Made by a program: the position numbers and the translations under genes. Below the pieces are notes generated by a model, which was not told the origin of the DNA, ran no database searches, and saw only the letters and a program-made list of their open reading frames with translations. 64,000 nucleotides of DNA from Pteria penguin (taxonomy: Eukaryota > Mollusca > Bivalvia > Pterioida > Pteriidae), in contig CM068590.1 of the NCBI GenBank assembly GCA_035048485.1, forward strand, positions 15,595,798 to 15,659,797, given 5' to 3'. How positions within the stretch are numbered: position 1 is the first letter of the stretch; every line of letters starts with the position of its first letter. Positions 13,560 to 26,695 of this stretch are shown one piece after another.

Positions 13560-15974
13560 TTCTAATGTTAATTTTTTGACATTATTTTTTGATTAATTTA
13601 TATTTAATTATCATTATTTGTATGGCGTTAAATTCTACTGAGAAAAAATATATGAGTAAATTCTAAACTGATAAGAATGTATGCTTTATGATGGCGATGG
13701 GGTCATATGTGTTGATGACAACATATAAATCTCACAGACCTCATGCGCGACAGAATCGCAACATCAATGTTATATGTGACATTCGTAATAATAAGTAATA
13801 AATGCAGTAAAACGATTCTGTAAATGGAAACATCATCGATCTAAAATAACCCCAGGTAGAGGTTTCTTTTTATTTATGTATTTATTTATCTATTTATTTA
13901 TTATTAATATTTTTTTCTTTTTTCGGTTTTTTTTTTTTATTGGTGATTGCTTTCCTTGATTTACTGTGCGTATGAATAACTATTTGTGAGTCAATGGTTA
14001 TGAAAAATGGCATGTAGCTCATATGTGATTGACAGTCGGCCTATACCACTTTGGCTTATGGAAGGGAATTGAAATCCAACCACACAATGAACATCAAATA
14101 TTTGATAACAGTGTGGATAAGCGTAGCTATATAGTAAGTCTTGTCCATGGAAATCTACCAATATAGCAAATCTCCCCTCAAAGCGATTTGATTTGAGATG
14201 TTATTGAAAAGAAGTTCGAAATATATATTACATCAATATATCAGTCTGTCGCATTTCGACAACGTAATACTTTACAAACATGAAAACTTAAGATAGTAAG
14301 AGTGAATTTGAATTTCTTATATAATTTATTTCTACGAAGATATAAGTCTTCATGTACAGTATAGTCGAATAAGGCTCTTTCGTCCAAAACCTCTCCCGTG
14401 ACTTCTTTTCTTGATTCCGAAAACAAATGAACATGGAATTATATAGGAGGCGCGGATCCATATTTCTTTTTGGGAGTAGGTCCATCCCCATATCTTTGAT
14501 GTTCTATTTTTTCGCGAGAGTGAAAAATATGTATCTGTTTTCTAGAAATAAGTTCTGATTTTGAGTGTTCTGAAGTAGGGAACACTATCATTAAGATGGG
14601 TAATATTCCAAGTTATAGCAACAAAAATCAAGACCATAGTATTTAAGAAAATTGTAAAAAAAAAAAAAAAAAAATTCAGTTATTCCATGTGGCTGCATCT
14701 GGTACAATAAATATTATTGAGATGACTTAGAATAAGATAGGTTTTTTGGAGGGGAAAATACACAGAATCTTTATACGCCCGTCTTTGAAAAAGTGGTGTA
14801 TTACGGTGTGGCATTGTCCATCTGTCCGAACTTTTACGCAGGAAACATACCAAGCCATTGGGACTAAGACTGTCAAACTTGGTACTTGGAGTTGCATAAC
14901 AGTTTGGTAAAATTTTGATCTGATTTTGGGTTTAAACGATCATTCTCCGTTGCATTCACATATTTCTTAAAACCCATTGTTAAGCAATATTTTCAACTAG
15001 GATTATAATATCTTACCCATGTTTGGACCTGGCGGGATTGATCATCCCTGGAGGATTTGATCCAGATTACTGGAGGAGAGACAAAGGATTCCTGCAGCTC
15101 GTCAGACAAAGGCACGAATCTGGTAAATACTGATCATGTATTTGACTCCATGCTGTATAGCACCTGTTTTTTGGGGGTTTTTTTTAGTTCTCAGGTTAGC
15201 TATTACCATAGCGTGCTGTCTATCTGTCCGTCGTCCTCCTTCGTAATCTTTTCACGTTTTTACTTCTCAAGAGCCGTTAAATAAAATTTCTTTTACACTT
15301 GATAGGAATAAAGTACTCATAGTCCCCTACAAGTGTTGTTGCTTTTATCCCAATCTGTCAACAGCAGACGCCACCACAGGCAAAAGTAGGTCACAGAGGG
15401 TATCCTCCTTCGATTTTTTGATTGAATATTGTTTTACGTCACACCACGATTATTTAACGAATATGGTGACGGCATCTGCTGATGCATTGCATACAAATTT
15501 AGACCTTTGCAACGGACCCACCCGAAGCAGTGAGGGATCTTTTACGTGCCATGCCTACCTTGACACGGGACCTCGGTTGAGTGGATACAGAGACACACCG
15601 AATGCATAGGAATGATCTAGAGAGATGTGAGAAGAAGTGTTGTCCTTTTTGGTTCTGTTCCGAAATCAAATTTCTGACGTTTTTGCAACATTTTGTGGTC
15701 TTAGTAAGGTCAATGCAGAAAAGTGTCATGTTGTTCATTTAATTGATAATGCTTTTCTATGGGCTATTTTGATTATAATTATGGTGAGGAATATAATTCT
15801 GAAAGAATTTTGTCAATATCTCAAGCAAAGGACGTACATTTAACAATTTATAAATAATCTTCCATGTAAAGAACAAGGGTCAACAGGTATCGCATATTGA
15901 GAGGTCATAAAAATATAAACACGTAAGGTATTGTAAAACACATAATGGTATAAAAATATATGCGACATCAACAT
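13560..15974. other. Spacer between C4-like copy 1 and its tyrosinase-like neighbour
   Basis: No gene recognised. It contains AT-rich simple sequence (13,860-13,940), a poly-A run near 14,655, and a piece at 14,760-14,930 resembling interspersed repeats common in mollusc genomes ('tatacgcccgtc', then 'gtgtattacggtgtggcatt'). That piece is largely missing from copies 2 and 3. A segment at 15,610-15,840 is the counterpart of the repeated units at 33,650-34,030. Short ORFs here have no domain signal. Confidence 0.6.
15425..15580 (-). mobile_element. Headless SINE remnant
   Basis: Matches the body and tail of the tRNA-derived SINE at 33,375-33,642 ('ttgcatacaaatttagacc', 'gcagtgagggatctt', 'cacgggacctcggtt') but stops where the tRNA-like head begins. 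Because its module partners keep the head, deletion in this copy is the simplest reading. Confidence 0.65.
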
Positions 15975-17455
15975 GATAAACCGTGCTCTGCCAGTTGAAG
16001 ACACAATATATGCAGGTTTGACGGCGATATACCCCAGTGAACTGTGGACTGCATGGCTGTTGTCTAGAAACAAATGATCCTTGAAGATTCCATCTTAGTT
16101 AAGGCCATTTAAGGTAACAGTCCACATTTATCGTTCTAACATGTTTTATATGTATTGACATCATCAGCACAAATGTACCTGTTCAACTTGTTCCAATTCT
16201 TTGATAGGTAAATATGATATCTTTTGTCAATTTTGCCATTTTCCACTCTATGGGAGTCATAAACGATGACAGACGTTACCTTGATTGGTAAATACCTCCA
16301 CAAATCTCTGTGTCTTTGACAGTTTATTTTATATAAATTTTGGACAGACCTTAAAAACATGCATCTTTAAAAGCATTAATGATAATCTTAGCTGGAGTGA
16401 AAGCTGGATATGTTCCAGAACTAGACACTGTCATATTTGTATTATTTGTGGCATCCATGGCACTCATACTCATTCTACCAGTGTGCATGTTACCCGAAAC
16501 AAAGAAACCAGATATATCCCCTCGACTAGTGCTGTTGAAAATAGATACTGTTACTGTACCGGATCGTAAATTATCCAATGCGTTCGTAAAGTTAAAAGTA
16601 AATGTTGTATGTGGAAGATAAGACACTGGCATGTCAGCTGTTAAAGTTTCAATTAATGCAAATTTATGGCGACCGGAGATTTGTGAAGGAGATGTTGAGA
16701 GGTCAGCACCAAGACTTTCACCTCCGGGTTGATATTGGTTGGAAAACAGCAGATGTTTGAATCAATATCGAAGAAGTACCAAACCGTTAATCATTCTCAA
16801 AGTCCCAAGACAGATACAAAAATCGTGTAAGTTTCAAAAAGGAACTGTTGTGAACCCCGAAATACTGAAAAATTCCGAGGTGAGACCAGGTACCCGGTGA
16901 GAGTAAGCGTCTCCTGTTTGCATGCATCACACGTCACAGCAGTGCTTAAGAAACATGTCAAAATCAAGAGTTTTGGTTTCCTAATTGTACATATGAAAGT
17001 ACAAACTGGTATACAAACATGTCCTACGACTGTATCAGGAGCTGACCTGGAGATACATTGCGGTGGCCATCGCCACGAAGCGCACTGTAAGTAAGGTGAC
17101 CTACAACTTGGTGCCCACCACGAACAAGTTGGTCGAGGATCTTCGGTGAAGAAATTTCTAGAAAACCTTCGTTCATACCCCTCTCGATTCCTACGTACCG
17201 TGCTATTCCATACCAAATTATGCATAGGATCATCTGGACGGTGACCAAACTGATTTGTATTTGGATATTCCCAGGCTGCTGTCTCATCGATACGATTTTG
17301 AAATTCCTACCAAATGTAATCGATGTAATATGATGCATGTAGAATACAGGGTCCATCGTAGCGGAATTTACTTTAAATATAATACCACCCGCCCAAACGT
17401 AAACCAGCTCGTGTATGCTTTCCAAAGGTTGAGTCATTTCACCATTTGACGACAT
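15975..17455 (-). pseudogene. Tyrosinase-like pseudogene, copy 1
   Basis: Read on the minus strand, the fragment runs SSNGEMTQPLESIHELVYVW, then MDPVFYMHH, then NQFGHRPDDPMHNLVW, SCRSPYLQC and a C-terminal domain with RSVQNLYK, WRYLPIKV, YDSHRVENGKIDKRY and GYIAVK. This is the order of the copper-B region, Cys-rich segment and C-terminal repeats of molluscan tyrosinases. Damage: the second His of the first copper-B motif is Tyr (IHELVYVW); a one-base loss follows the MHH motif; a TAG interrupts after DYIW; another frameshift lies before RSVQNLYK (~16,355) and a TAG follows VNTYKTC. A repeat-derived insertion occupies ~16,790-17,025. The copper-A half is absent. It converges tail to tail with the C4-like gene. 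Confidence 0.75.
16856..16925 (-). mobile_element. Degenerate core of the Ginger-type terminal repeat
   Basis: On the minus strand 'caaacaggagacgcttactc' is followed by 'ccgggtacctggtctcacct', matching the core of the inverted repeat at 41,131-41,418. It lies in a ~235-bp stretch that interrupts the tyrosinase-like fragment here and is absent from modules 2 and 3, so it is an insertion specific to module 1. Confidence 0.6.
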
Positions 17456-17830
17456 TCTATATTTCCCGCATGCTTATTTTTAAGATATCTGTTTTCATAT
17501 GGGCATTTTAATTTTTCTCAAAATAAAATCCATTCAGTTGAGATGTCCTCTAATACATATTTCAAGCTAGTATGTTTTCAAGCTAGATTTTCAAGCTAGC
17601 TATTTCAAGCTAGATCTCATATCTGAAAAGTAATATTCTAATTCAGTTTATTTATGAAACATTTGAATTTTATTATTAATGAGCAAAAAGAATCATGATG
17701 AGCATTTACAAAAACAGTTTTTAGTGAGGGGTGTTGTGGTGTTACATTTTGTGTTTTTGTAATTTTCTTCTTTTCGGGGGGGGGGGGGGGTGTTATTTGG
17801 GGGGGGGGGTGTTATGTTTTTTTTTTTTTT

Positions 17831-17898
<68 letters not shown>

Positions 17899-18690
17899 TT
17901 TTTTGGAGGGGCGGGTTGCGTTTACACAATGAAGCTTTACAAGATGATTAAATGCATATCAAAGAATAGTAAGATATTTTCACTATTTTCCCCGTAATTG
18001 AGGATATTCTTCTTTATTTACTGCTTGGTGACGTAATGCTTAACATACAATAATTTCTGTTGTATACACATTTCTGTATATCCTGTATTTCTGATGTGTA
18101 TCCTTGAAAACACATCTTGTTCTAAGTATTGCTTACAAATTCGGTTATTCCTGGTTTAGATGTCAAACGTGCCAACTCATACAAGCTCTGATCGACTAGC
18201 ACCGCATGTTATTTACTTAATCTTAGAAATCCAGATATTTGCAACCTGACCATTCCTTTCTTAGCCATGCGTGCTAAAACATAAATAAGTGAAGAACAAC
18301 GTGTAGGAAAGTATGAAAAAGAAATGACTCACACTGGACATCAATTCTGAAGGACCGGCTTCATTTCCGGCTGAGGCATGGAACTGTTGCCAAGTATTTG
18401 CAAGTGCGCTACAGTTTCTATGACTATTTAATGTTTATTTTGCTTGGAACGAGCAACTTACTCCAAACGGCAAATCGTATAAACAATAAGGCAGGTTATC
18501 TATCATTTAATTTAGTCTCCTGTTATTTTAACCTCTAATAATGAAAATTACCCAAGAATGTCATCAAGAATTACAGATGTAGATAGCGTGTATGATGGCG
18601 CAGTCACCTTTCAGCTATACCAAAATATGCCAGTGGCAGATCCAGTATTTCCGTAAAAAAAAAGGAGGGGGGGCACATGTGTATTAGCCA
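17456..18690. other. Inter-module spacer with a long G/T homopolymer tract
   Basis: No gene. A G-rich then T-rich tract at 17,776-17,897 includes about 55-60 consecutive T on the plus strand and creates spurious Phe- or Lys-rich ORFs. 17,470-17,680 and 17,950-18,690 align with 37,610-37,850 and 37,930-39,100. At 17,456 the sequence jumps: ~1.5 kb present in module 2 (about 36,010-37,610) is missing here. 18,629-18,650 carries 'gccagtggcagatccag', like hAT-type transposon ends often seen in animals. Confidence 0.65.
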
Positions 18691-21600
18691 AACTAATCAA
18701 CCATATTTGGTGCGAAATCGGTAATTTTACTAGTAACTATGTGACGGAAGTGGACGGAGGGGTGGGGTGGGGGGGACGGTCCCACTCCTCCACTGCATGC
18801 ATCAATCATTAACTTAATTTCATTATAATTGTAGTGTATAATAATAAAACATAACCATGGGGAATATTTTAGTAATTTGTAACACATGTGACAGGTTCTG
18901 TGCCTAATTCAATTTTTTGTCTATAATTCCAATTGCTTATTCATTCCGGATGTCAGAACCAAACCCTCCGGGTAGTTTTATCAAATATTTTGCTTCTCAT
19001 CAGCAGCCTTTTAAGTAGAAGGTCTTTGTTAGCTTAGCAGAGAAAATACATTGTTATATTATATTATATTATATTATATTATATTATATTATATTATATT
19101 ATATCAGCAATCATACCAGTAATTTACAAAAACTATAGTTAGTGTCTATAAGGGATAGGCAACTCCCACCCATCCCCAACTAGAATGTCTTTTTATCAGA
19201 TAAATCAGGCGTATTGTGGCGAAGAATAACCGCGTTTGATTTCCATCGCCTGTTTTTCAATGTTCTATTGTCCATAATTTCCAGAAAAAAAAACTTTGAA
19301 ATGAAGGTCCCTCCCTCATTATAGAGAATATTATTTTATCATATACTTACAGGTGTTAATCAACATTATCTGGAGAAGCCAGGATTTATCAGGACTATCG
19401 AATAATAAATCCTGTTATGGTGACAAAATATCCAGCATATCTATGTAATTTTTAACATTTTATTGCGTTTATTTAAGATTCTTTTATTTTCTTATTAATT
19501 TCCCCTGGATTCCTAATTTTTTTTCTGGTGAATACATTTGTATTTTCATCATGCAGAAGATGGTATAATACATTTCTTTTTTTTTTCAAGAGAAAAATAA
19601 TGAAAGTAAACTACAAGTGAAGATATTTTTTTTCTCAGTTTTTTTTTTTTCAGTTTCTGTATTGTATAAAGAGTGAAAATTCACAAGAGATTTATTTATT
19701 TGACTCTTTCATGGAAAAGTGCTTAATACGCTTGGGAAATACTGTAAAGTGCAAAACACAAAGTGGTATTAGATCTATCTTTTCAAAATTATACGGTTAT
19801 CAAAGATTTGATGATAAAAGTACACGTGATGATTCCGGTAAGCAACAGGTGTAACCATGTGCTCATTTTCATATAGACCAAAACATAAACACCTTCAGCT
19901 ACATTATATAAATGTATTTCGAAGTTTAACATAATGTAAAATTTTTATGTGAAACAGCATATGTTCATGACTAAAATATTTTCTGAAACTGAATCTTTCA
20001 AACATTCAAAATCAATAGGAAAGTATGTATGTTCCTCCAGCTATACATTCTTTTACACTTAGTAATAATTTCATCTGTCAACGACCGAAGCCAATATGAT
20101 TTTGGAAACCTTTATATTTGTAAACTTCAAATTTTAAATTTAAAATTGACAGACAACAAAGCGTTGCTGAACATGAAAAACAAAACTTTCGTAAATTTTG
20201 TTGTAAACAATAAATAGAAGCCCATCAATAATGGTACATTGGGCCATAGTGACGTCACAATGACGTCATGTTCTGTTTTGGCGAGTTTTCTGCTACATTA
20301 GATAATTGTGTATTGCGCTAACACATGATATAGTAGTGCAATATGTGTACAAGCATCAAATCTAAAATTACTTTTGAAATACGCTTAGTGGCCATGGAGA
20401 TATGACTTTGCTCAAGGTCATGTCACACTTTCCAATTATGGGTATCCATTATGACATAGTATCTATGAAGTACCATTACATTAGGATAAAAAAAAAATAT
20501 TTGTAGTCTGGAAAAGATTTTGATAAAACTAAGCCTTAGATTTATGGTGATTTTTAAAGTTTAATCAGGGAATATATTTAGAATCAGTACCGATGTGTAT
20601 TATCACATGAGTAATAGCCAAACTACTCAGTCATATTTGGTGTTTAATCTGCATTTTTTTACCAGTAAATATGTGACAAAAATGGGGGGAAAGGGGGGGG
20701 GGGGCGTTCTAAGTTCGCCACTGCATGCATTAATCTTTAATTCAATTTAATTATACTTGTAGTATTTAAGAATAAAACATAACCTTGGGGAATATTTTAG
20801 TAATATGTAACACATTTTACGTGTGACAGGTTTTGTGACTAATTCCGTTTTTGTCTATGATTCAATTCGCTTATTCCTTCCGGAAGTGGGTACGAAAACT
20901 CTCCTTGTAATTTTATCAAATTATCTGCTTCTGATCAAAAGCTTTTTAAATAGAAGATCTTGGTTAGATAAGCAAAGAAATTATATCATATTATAATATA
21001 TATTATACTAACAATCATACCAGTATTTTACAGAAACTGTAGTTAGTGTCTAATGGGGACAGACAACTTCAACTCTCCCCCCACTGGAATGTCTATTTAA
21101 CAGATATATCTGTCTTTAACAGATCCCAGCGTCTGATTATTTTTCGTACAATTCTCTTTCTGTAATTAATTTGGGTCAGTTTCTCTCGCTTTGAGCTTGT
21201 CCAACATGAGGAGATGTTTAAAACCGGAAACGCCAATTTCTATGCCATTTCCAGAACGATTGCTGCGTGTGTCCAATCAGATCCCCCTCCTTAATTATAA
21301 AATGACGATTGAAACTTACTCCTAGCAACACTATGGTAACAAATCATTATTGCAAAATATGAATCTGGGACAGGCGTACTGTTGCAAAAATCACCGGGTT
21401 TGATTTCCACCTCCTGTTTTTCGATGTTCTATTGTCCATAATGTCCAGATGAGACCTTTAGAATAGATTTCCCTGCCTCAATATAGCGATGATTATTTTA
21501 CCATATACTTAGGTGTTAAGCAACGTTCTGTTTTCAAATGTTTATTTTTATAAGTGCAACAACCTTCTTTGACAGTGATCAAGTCAGTTGCGGAAACTAA

Positions 21601-24600
21601 GATAATATCTCAAATCGAATGAGTTCTGAATAAAAGACTATTTAGCGCTAAGTTCAATATCATATATATTAAAACATATTCTGCATTTTATCTAATTACA
21701 AAGCAGTATTAATACTATTTTCTGTGTAGTAGTACGCCGGACCCGTATGTACACAATATCTATCTAACGTATCAACATTATCATTAATTTTAGGGATGCT
21801 TTGCAGATTCTCTTTAAAATGCAGGTTTAATCATAAAGACCCATCAGGATATTGAACCTCCACTAGATAATAGAGACTAAGTGATATTGTTATACATACC
21901 TAGTCACCTGTATATTCATTGATTACCACCGGCTCCACAGGCCTCTAATCAATTCGCATAAAAAATTGAAACAAAACGAAAAAACAATATGCATTTCAAC
22001 AGTGTATGATAAACTACATGCCCTGAACTTTAACTTTATTATAATGTCAGTTTAGTGGTGATGTGGTTTAAAGGGCTATCTAATTCACGATGAAATAAAA
22101 AGTAACAACATGGGTTATGGATAAATGTACATCATTTGTGATTTAACATAAATAAACTGTGTATTATCAGAATATAACCTGGATATATTATACACAAGCA
22201 AGCTATGACCTAAATGTGTCTCATAATGTTGTAATGTTGTACATCAGGTTGGACAATGAAATATTTGGTCGCACCCCATCCAGACGACAACATGTACATC
22301 ATGTACTTGCTATTGCGGCTGTAGATGTCATCTAGATTAGGCCCTTGAACTGAAGTTGATCTAACAATTTGAATACTTCAAATACCCATATATACATTTT
22401 CTTATACATGTATTTACGTTTAATTTGAAACCTATCTCAAATTCGGGACTTCCGCTATGCATGTTCTTATTTACATGTTTAATTTTATGTACATTTTCAT
22501 CATATTTAGATATTTATTTGAATGACAAGATTCTTCAGTTTTAAATGCTATTGAAACAGATATTGGAATTCAATTAATTGAGTTGATTATTGATTAGATA
22601 TGAAAAACATGGATTTTGATTTATGGTTTCAGCATATATGTTACTGTCCTCTTCGTGAAGAGTCCTTTTTATGAATTTTCTTGTTTCTGCCTATTAGGTA
22701 GGGTAAAGTTTTAAGACTTCTGATCATGAACATAATTTATCTTGAATGTAGTCGTGGTGTTGTTACCATGGTTTTATCTTCAATAGATATAAAACACAGC
22801 AAACAGAAAACCATCACACATGCCATTTGGTTAACAGTTCACTCTTTCTGCTCTTCATTGGCTTTATTCATAACATTCTTTTCATCTTGGCAGATAATTT
22901 GCAAACAATTATTTAATTCTTTTAAAAACATCAATGTTGAAAGATTTTGTCAATATTATAAAAGCAATAAATGTCATTTTATACCACGTGACTTTATTTG
23001 CATTACATTCAAACAATTTCAAAACAGTAATATTTCCAAATATTCATATTCTCTTGTTAACTTTTATTTTTCTTTCTATTAAAGAAAAAAGAGCAGTTAC
23101 TGGCTCAGTTATGTGGCAGAAGTCACCATGGAGCTATACAATACATGAATATAAATAATAAAGAATAATAAATCCTGTCATGGTGACAAAATATCCGGCA
23201 TATCTGTGTAATTTCTAAAATTTTATTGCGTTTATGTAAGATTCATTTCTTTGCTTATTAATTTCCCCTGGATTTCTAATTCTTTTCTCGTGAATACATT
23301 TGTATTTTCATCATACAGAAGATAGTATAATACATTTCTTTTTTTTTTATCAAGAAAAGAATACTGAAAGTAAAATATATTTCTGTATTGTAAAAAAAAA
23401 ATAAAAAAAAAAAAAAAAAAGCTCACAGAAGCCTTATTAGTTTGACTCTTTTATGGAAAGGTGCTTAATAGGCCTGGGTAACAGCATACTGTAAAGTGCA
23501 GACCGCAAAGTGGTTTTAGATCTATCACTTAAGACTCAAAGACTTGATGATAAAGTACACTTAATGACTCCGGTAAGCAACAGATGTAACCATGTGCTCA
23601 TTTTAATATAGGCCAAAATATAAATACCTCACCTAAATCGTATAAATGTATTGAAAAGTTTAACATTATGCAATTTTTTATGTGAAACAGCATATGTGCA
23701 TGACTTAAATATTTCAAACATTTAAAATCAATAGGAAAGTACGTATGTTCCTGCAGCTATACATTCTTTTAAACTTAGTGGTAATTTACTCTGTCAACGA
23801 AACAGATATGATTTTGGAAATCGGTATACTTGTAAACTTCAAATTTCAAATCTACAATTGACAGACATTATACATTTGGTTGTAAACAATAAATAGAAGC
23901 CTATCAATAATATATATAGCTGTGCCCAACTTACAATTGTGTAGAAATACTGGGATTCAATTGCTAAATGATGTAATTTTACAAGAAATGGCCTAATTGA
24001 ATTGAAACTTTATTGGTATTATGAAATTAGAACTAAGGCTCAGCAAGAGGCATTCCAAATATATATAGAACAATCTTTATATAAAATTACACAACAAATG
24101 TTGTTGAGAGAAAGGTTGCACTAAACCTTTTTTCTTCGCATGTTGATTGTTTATCCCGCTTCATAAAGTACATTGGGCCATAAAGACCTTGCTCAATGTC
24201 ATGACACACCTTCCAGTTATGGGTATCCATTATGACACAGTATTTGTGAAGTACCATTAGATTAGGATAAATAATTACCATTGATTTACATACTGGAAGG
24301 GGGTATTGATAAAAACTAGGCCCTTTTGTTTTTAAAAAAATAATTAATAAAGTTTAAGCATATAATATATTTGGAAACAGTGCCGATGCACTGGCAATGC
24401 GACTGGTGCCCTATTTGCAGTCTGAACTCGATTGTCAATAAAATCAACGGCTAATTTTAAATTGTGAAACGTGTAATAGAACCAACATGAACTTTTGTCC
24501 AAAAAAGTAGGCTGATTATCAAAATATTCTACATTGACCTGTCGTAGTAACAGATGAAAATAACGTGTAAGTTTGCACTTGCTTATTTAGCCCAAAGCAT

Positions 24601-24650
24601 AAAACATTGCTCATCCAATTGCATTGTAATTATAGTGCATGTAGAAGAAT
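18691..24650. repeat. Module 2 upstream block, near-identical duplicate of 1-5,950
   Basis: Aligns with 1-5,950 at an offset that drifts only from about 18,705 to 18,683, with scattered substitutions and small indels, so the two blocks separated recently or have been homogenised. For example the 62-aa frame at 1334-1522 is unchanged at 20029-20217. The absence of any domain, and the spread of differences between copies across the whole block, argue that it is not protein-coding. The microsatellite at 19,053-19,105 has a different repeat length from its partner at 345-412. Confidence 0.85.
20250..20268. promoter_or_regulatory. Paired CRE-like palindromes, module 2
   Basis: TGACGTCA at 20,250-20,257 and 20,261-20,268, the same arrangement and spacing as at 1,555-1,573. 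Confidence 0.5.
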
Positions 24651-24655
24651 TTCTT

Positions 24656-24663
24656 TATAAATA
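24656..24663 (+). promoter_or_regulatory. TATA box of C4-like copy 2
   Basis: TATAAATA in the same context as copy 1, 91 bp upstream of the ATG pair of exon 1. Confidence 0.6.
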
Positions 24664-26072
24664 TGCAGAACACTTGCATTTGAAACAACCTAGGTGCATC
24701 AACACCTCTTTCGCCTAATCTTAGTCATTTTAGGAATCAAGAGGAGGTCGGCCATGATGTTCAAACTACAGGTAAGCTCTAGTTGTTACTTGTGTTGAAT
24801 CTTTTTCTTTACCAGTTCTGTATATGGTTTGAGCTTCTATTTTGAAAAGAGGCACTACAATATGTCTCTAACGTGTTTGAAATCTACGTATCGCATGTTT
24901 TATGGTAGCTTTGCACTAATAAGAAATCATTTGCTGAGATGTTGATTTCTTTTTTTAAATGTACAGATGAGTGCAGCCCTAACATAAGTCAAAGCATACA
25001 CGTTAACGTAAAAAGTGGTCACGATCATTGCTTTAGGACAAGCGCTTGGACCACTTGACCAGACGAAAAAAATTCGCGGTATTATTATTTATTCCGATGT
25101 ACATGTGCGCTAGGTCCAGTCGCGTGTTCCCGTGTTTGATGTCGTAGTACTAATGAAGAAAATAAAACGGATTAAATTACATGTAAATTAACGAGAAAGT
25201 GCCCATATATACGTGAATACATGAATTTATAATTAAATATAGGTTTTTTTATAACAAAACTTAGAACAGATAATAAAACAATTGAAATCACCATGTCGAT
25301 ATGCAGTAAAGTATTACTGTTCAACTTCTTTTTTCAGTTTATACTATCGCGTGATCATTCTTTAAAGTTTGTAAAGTTTCATTTATTAATGAATATATGT
25401 ATTTATTTATTTATTATCTATTTATAACTTTATTTTTAATTCTTATATTATTATTATCATTATCATTATTTTCATTATTGTTAGCTCATTTATACGTTCA
25501 TGTATTTAGATATACAATATATATAGCAATTTTCCTTCAAATTCTGCTATATGTAAATGTAAATATTAGTTCAAGCTGTAAGCAAACGAACGTGGCTGTC
25601 AAGAGCGTCCGTGCGATAGACAAACCTGTTATTTTTGCTTATCATGACTATTTACCGATGGATACTTAGGGGATAAACGTACGTATTTGATTCTTTCCGA
25701 CCGGTATACCGTGGAAACACAGCCAGGAAAACAGTGCTTTTAACGGTATAACCACGGTATACCTGTCGAAAACAATCAAACACAGTACGTTTATAATTTA
25801 TTGTAACAAAAAATCGGTTTTTTTTCCCTCTTTGAAATTGTCCCAAAATTCCTCGTTGCTAGGGGCGGATAGCGCAATGTTTAAAATTCTTCCAAGAAAC
25901 GAATTGATATATAGTGCACTGACATAAGAAGTTCTTTCATTTTCATATTCTTAAATTTTTATGATTAAATTATCAATCACAAATTAATTCATACATGAGT
26001 GACTTGACGTCGCACTGTAAACAGCTGAACACGCAGTTTTGCTGCGGTGCGGCAAGATGAAAGGACACGCAC

Positions 26073-26342
26073 TTGATGCTTGGAAACATGTTGAATGGTG
26101 GTACGTTATGCACGTTGTCAGTTTTGTTGGTTCGACTTGATTGTAATAATAATGTGCACGTGAATGGTAGAACTTGCAAATCGTCCTTGATACGAGACTT
26201 AAGATGGACGTTAAGAACACTGAACGAACTTGTAAAAGGCTCTATTTTTATAGTAGGAGTTAGAGGCAATGTTGACAAAGACGTACAATGTAGTTATACA
26301 TTTGAGGACGATATATTGTGGTTAGACATGTCTGAACGCTAA
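26073..26342 (+). other. Unrecognised open frame in intron 1 of copy 2
   Basis: An 89-codon open frame (starts MMLGNMLNGG, ends ILWLDMSER) of unknown family. The same stretch at 54,007-54,189 in module 3 is frameshifted by one extra A, and the copy at ~7,410-7,680 is broken too. It may be a fossil of coding DNA from an unidentified element, or chance. I see no domain. Confidence 0.2.
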
Positions 26343-26494
26343 CGTGTGGACCAATCAGAATTGCCAAAACAAAACAAGTGAATTAGAAAATGGTATTACC
26401 CTTACCATCCCTTTTGACTACGAATTATACTAGCTAGATAATATCATAGCATCACGGCAGGTGTAACCAGGCAGCATGAGATGCTTCCTCCTCC

Positions 26495-26695
26495 ATGGCG
26501 TCTGATCCTACCTGTCCTCACGGACATCTCTATATATCTCGTCTAGTAGATTTGATGTTTCTTATTGACTACCGCTCGGTATATTATCACATTCCTTTCC
26601 ATTATGAGCAAGATATACAATATTTTAAAACGCTAGAACGTAAATACAGACACTCCAATGCGCAAATGTGGATGATTAATAAATATGTCCATTGA
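26495..26695 (+). other. Second unrecognised frame in intron 1 of copy 2
   Basis: A 66-codon frame (starts MASDPTCPHG, ends INKYVH) kept in module 3 at 54,428-54,628 with one residue changed (Tyr to His), but interrupted in module 1 (~7,835-8,010). The conservation matches the general similarity of modules 2 and 3 here, so it is not evidence of selection. Confidence 0.15.

Noticed and set aside
17693..17997. Frames of 78 and 88 codons rich in Lys (minus) or Phe (plus)
   Set aside because: They are translations of the long T/A homopolymer and G-run tract, not a gene.
22726..23082. 118-codon frame in the module 2 upstream block
   Set aside because: AT-rich, no domain, and broken by a stop in the otherwise near-identical module 1 copy (around 4,190).
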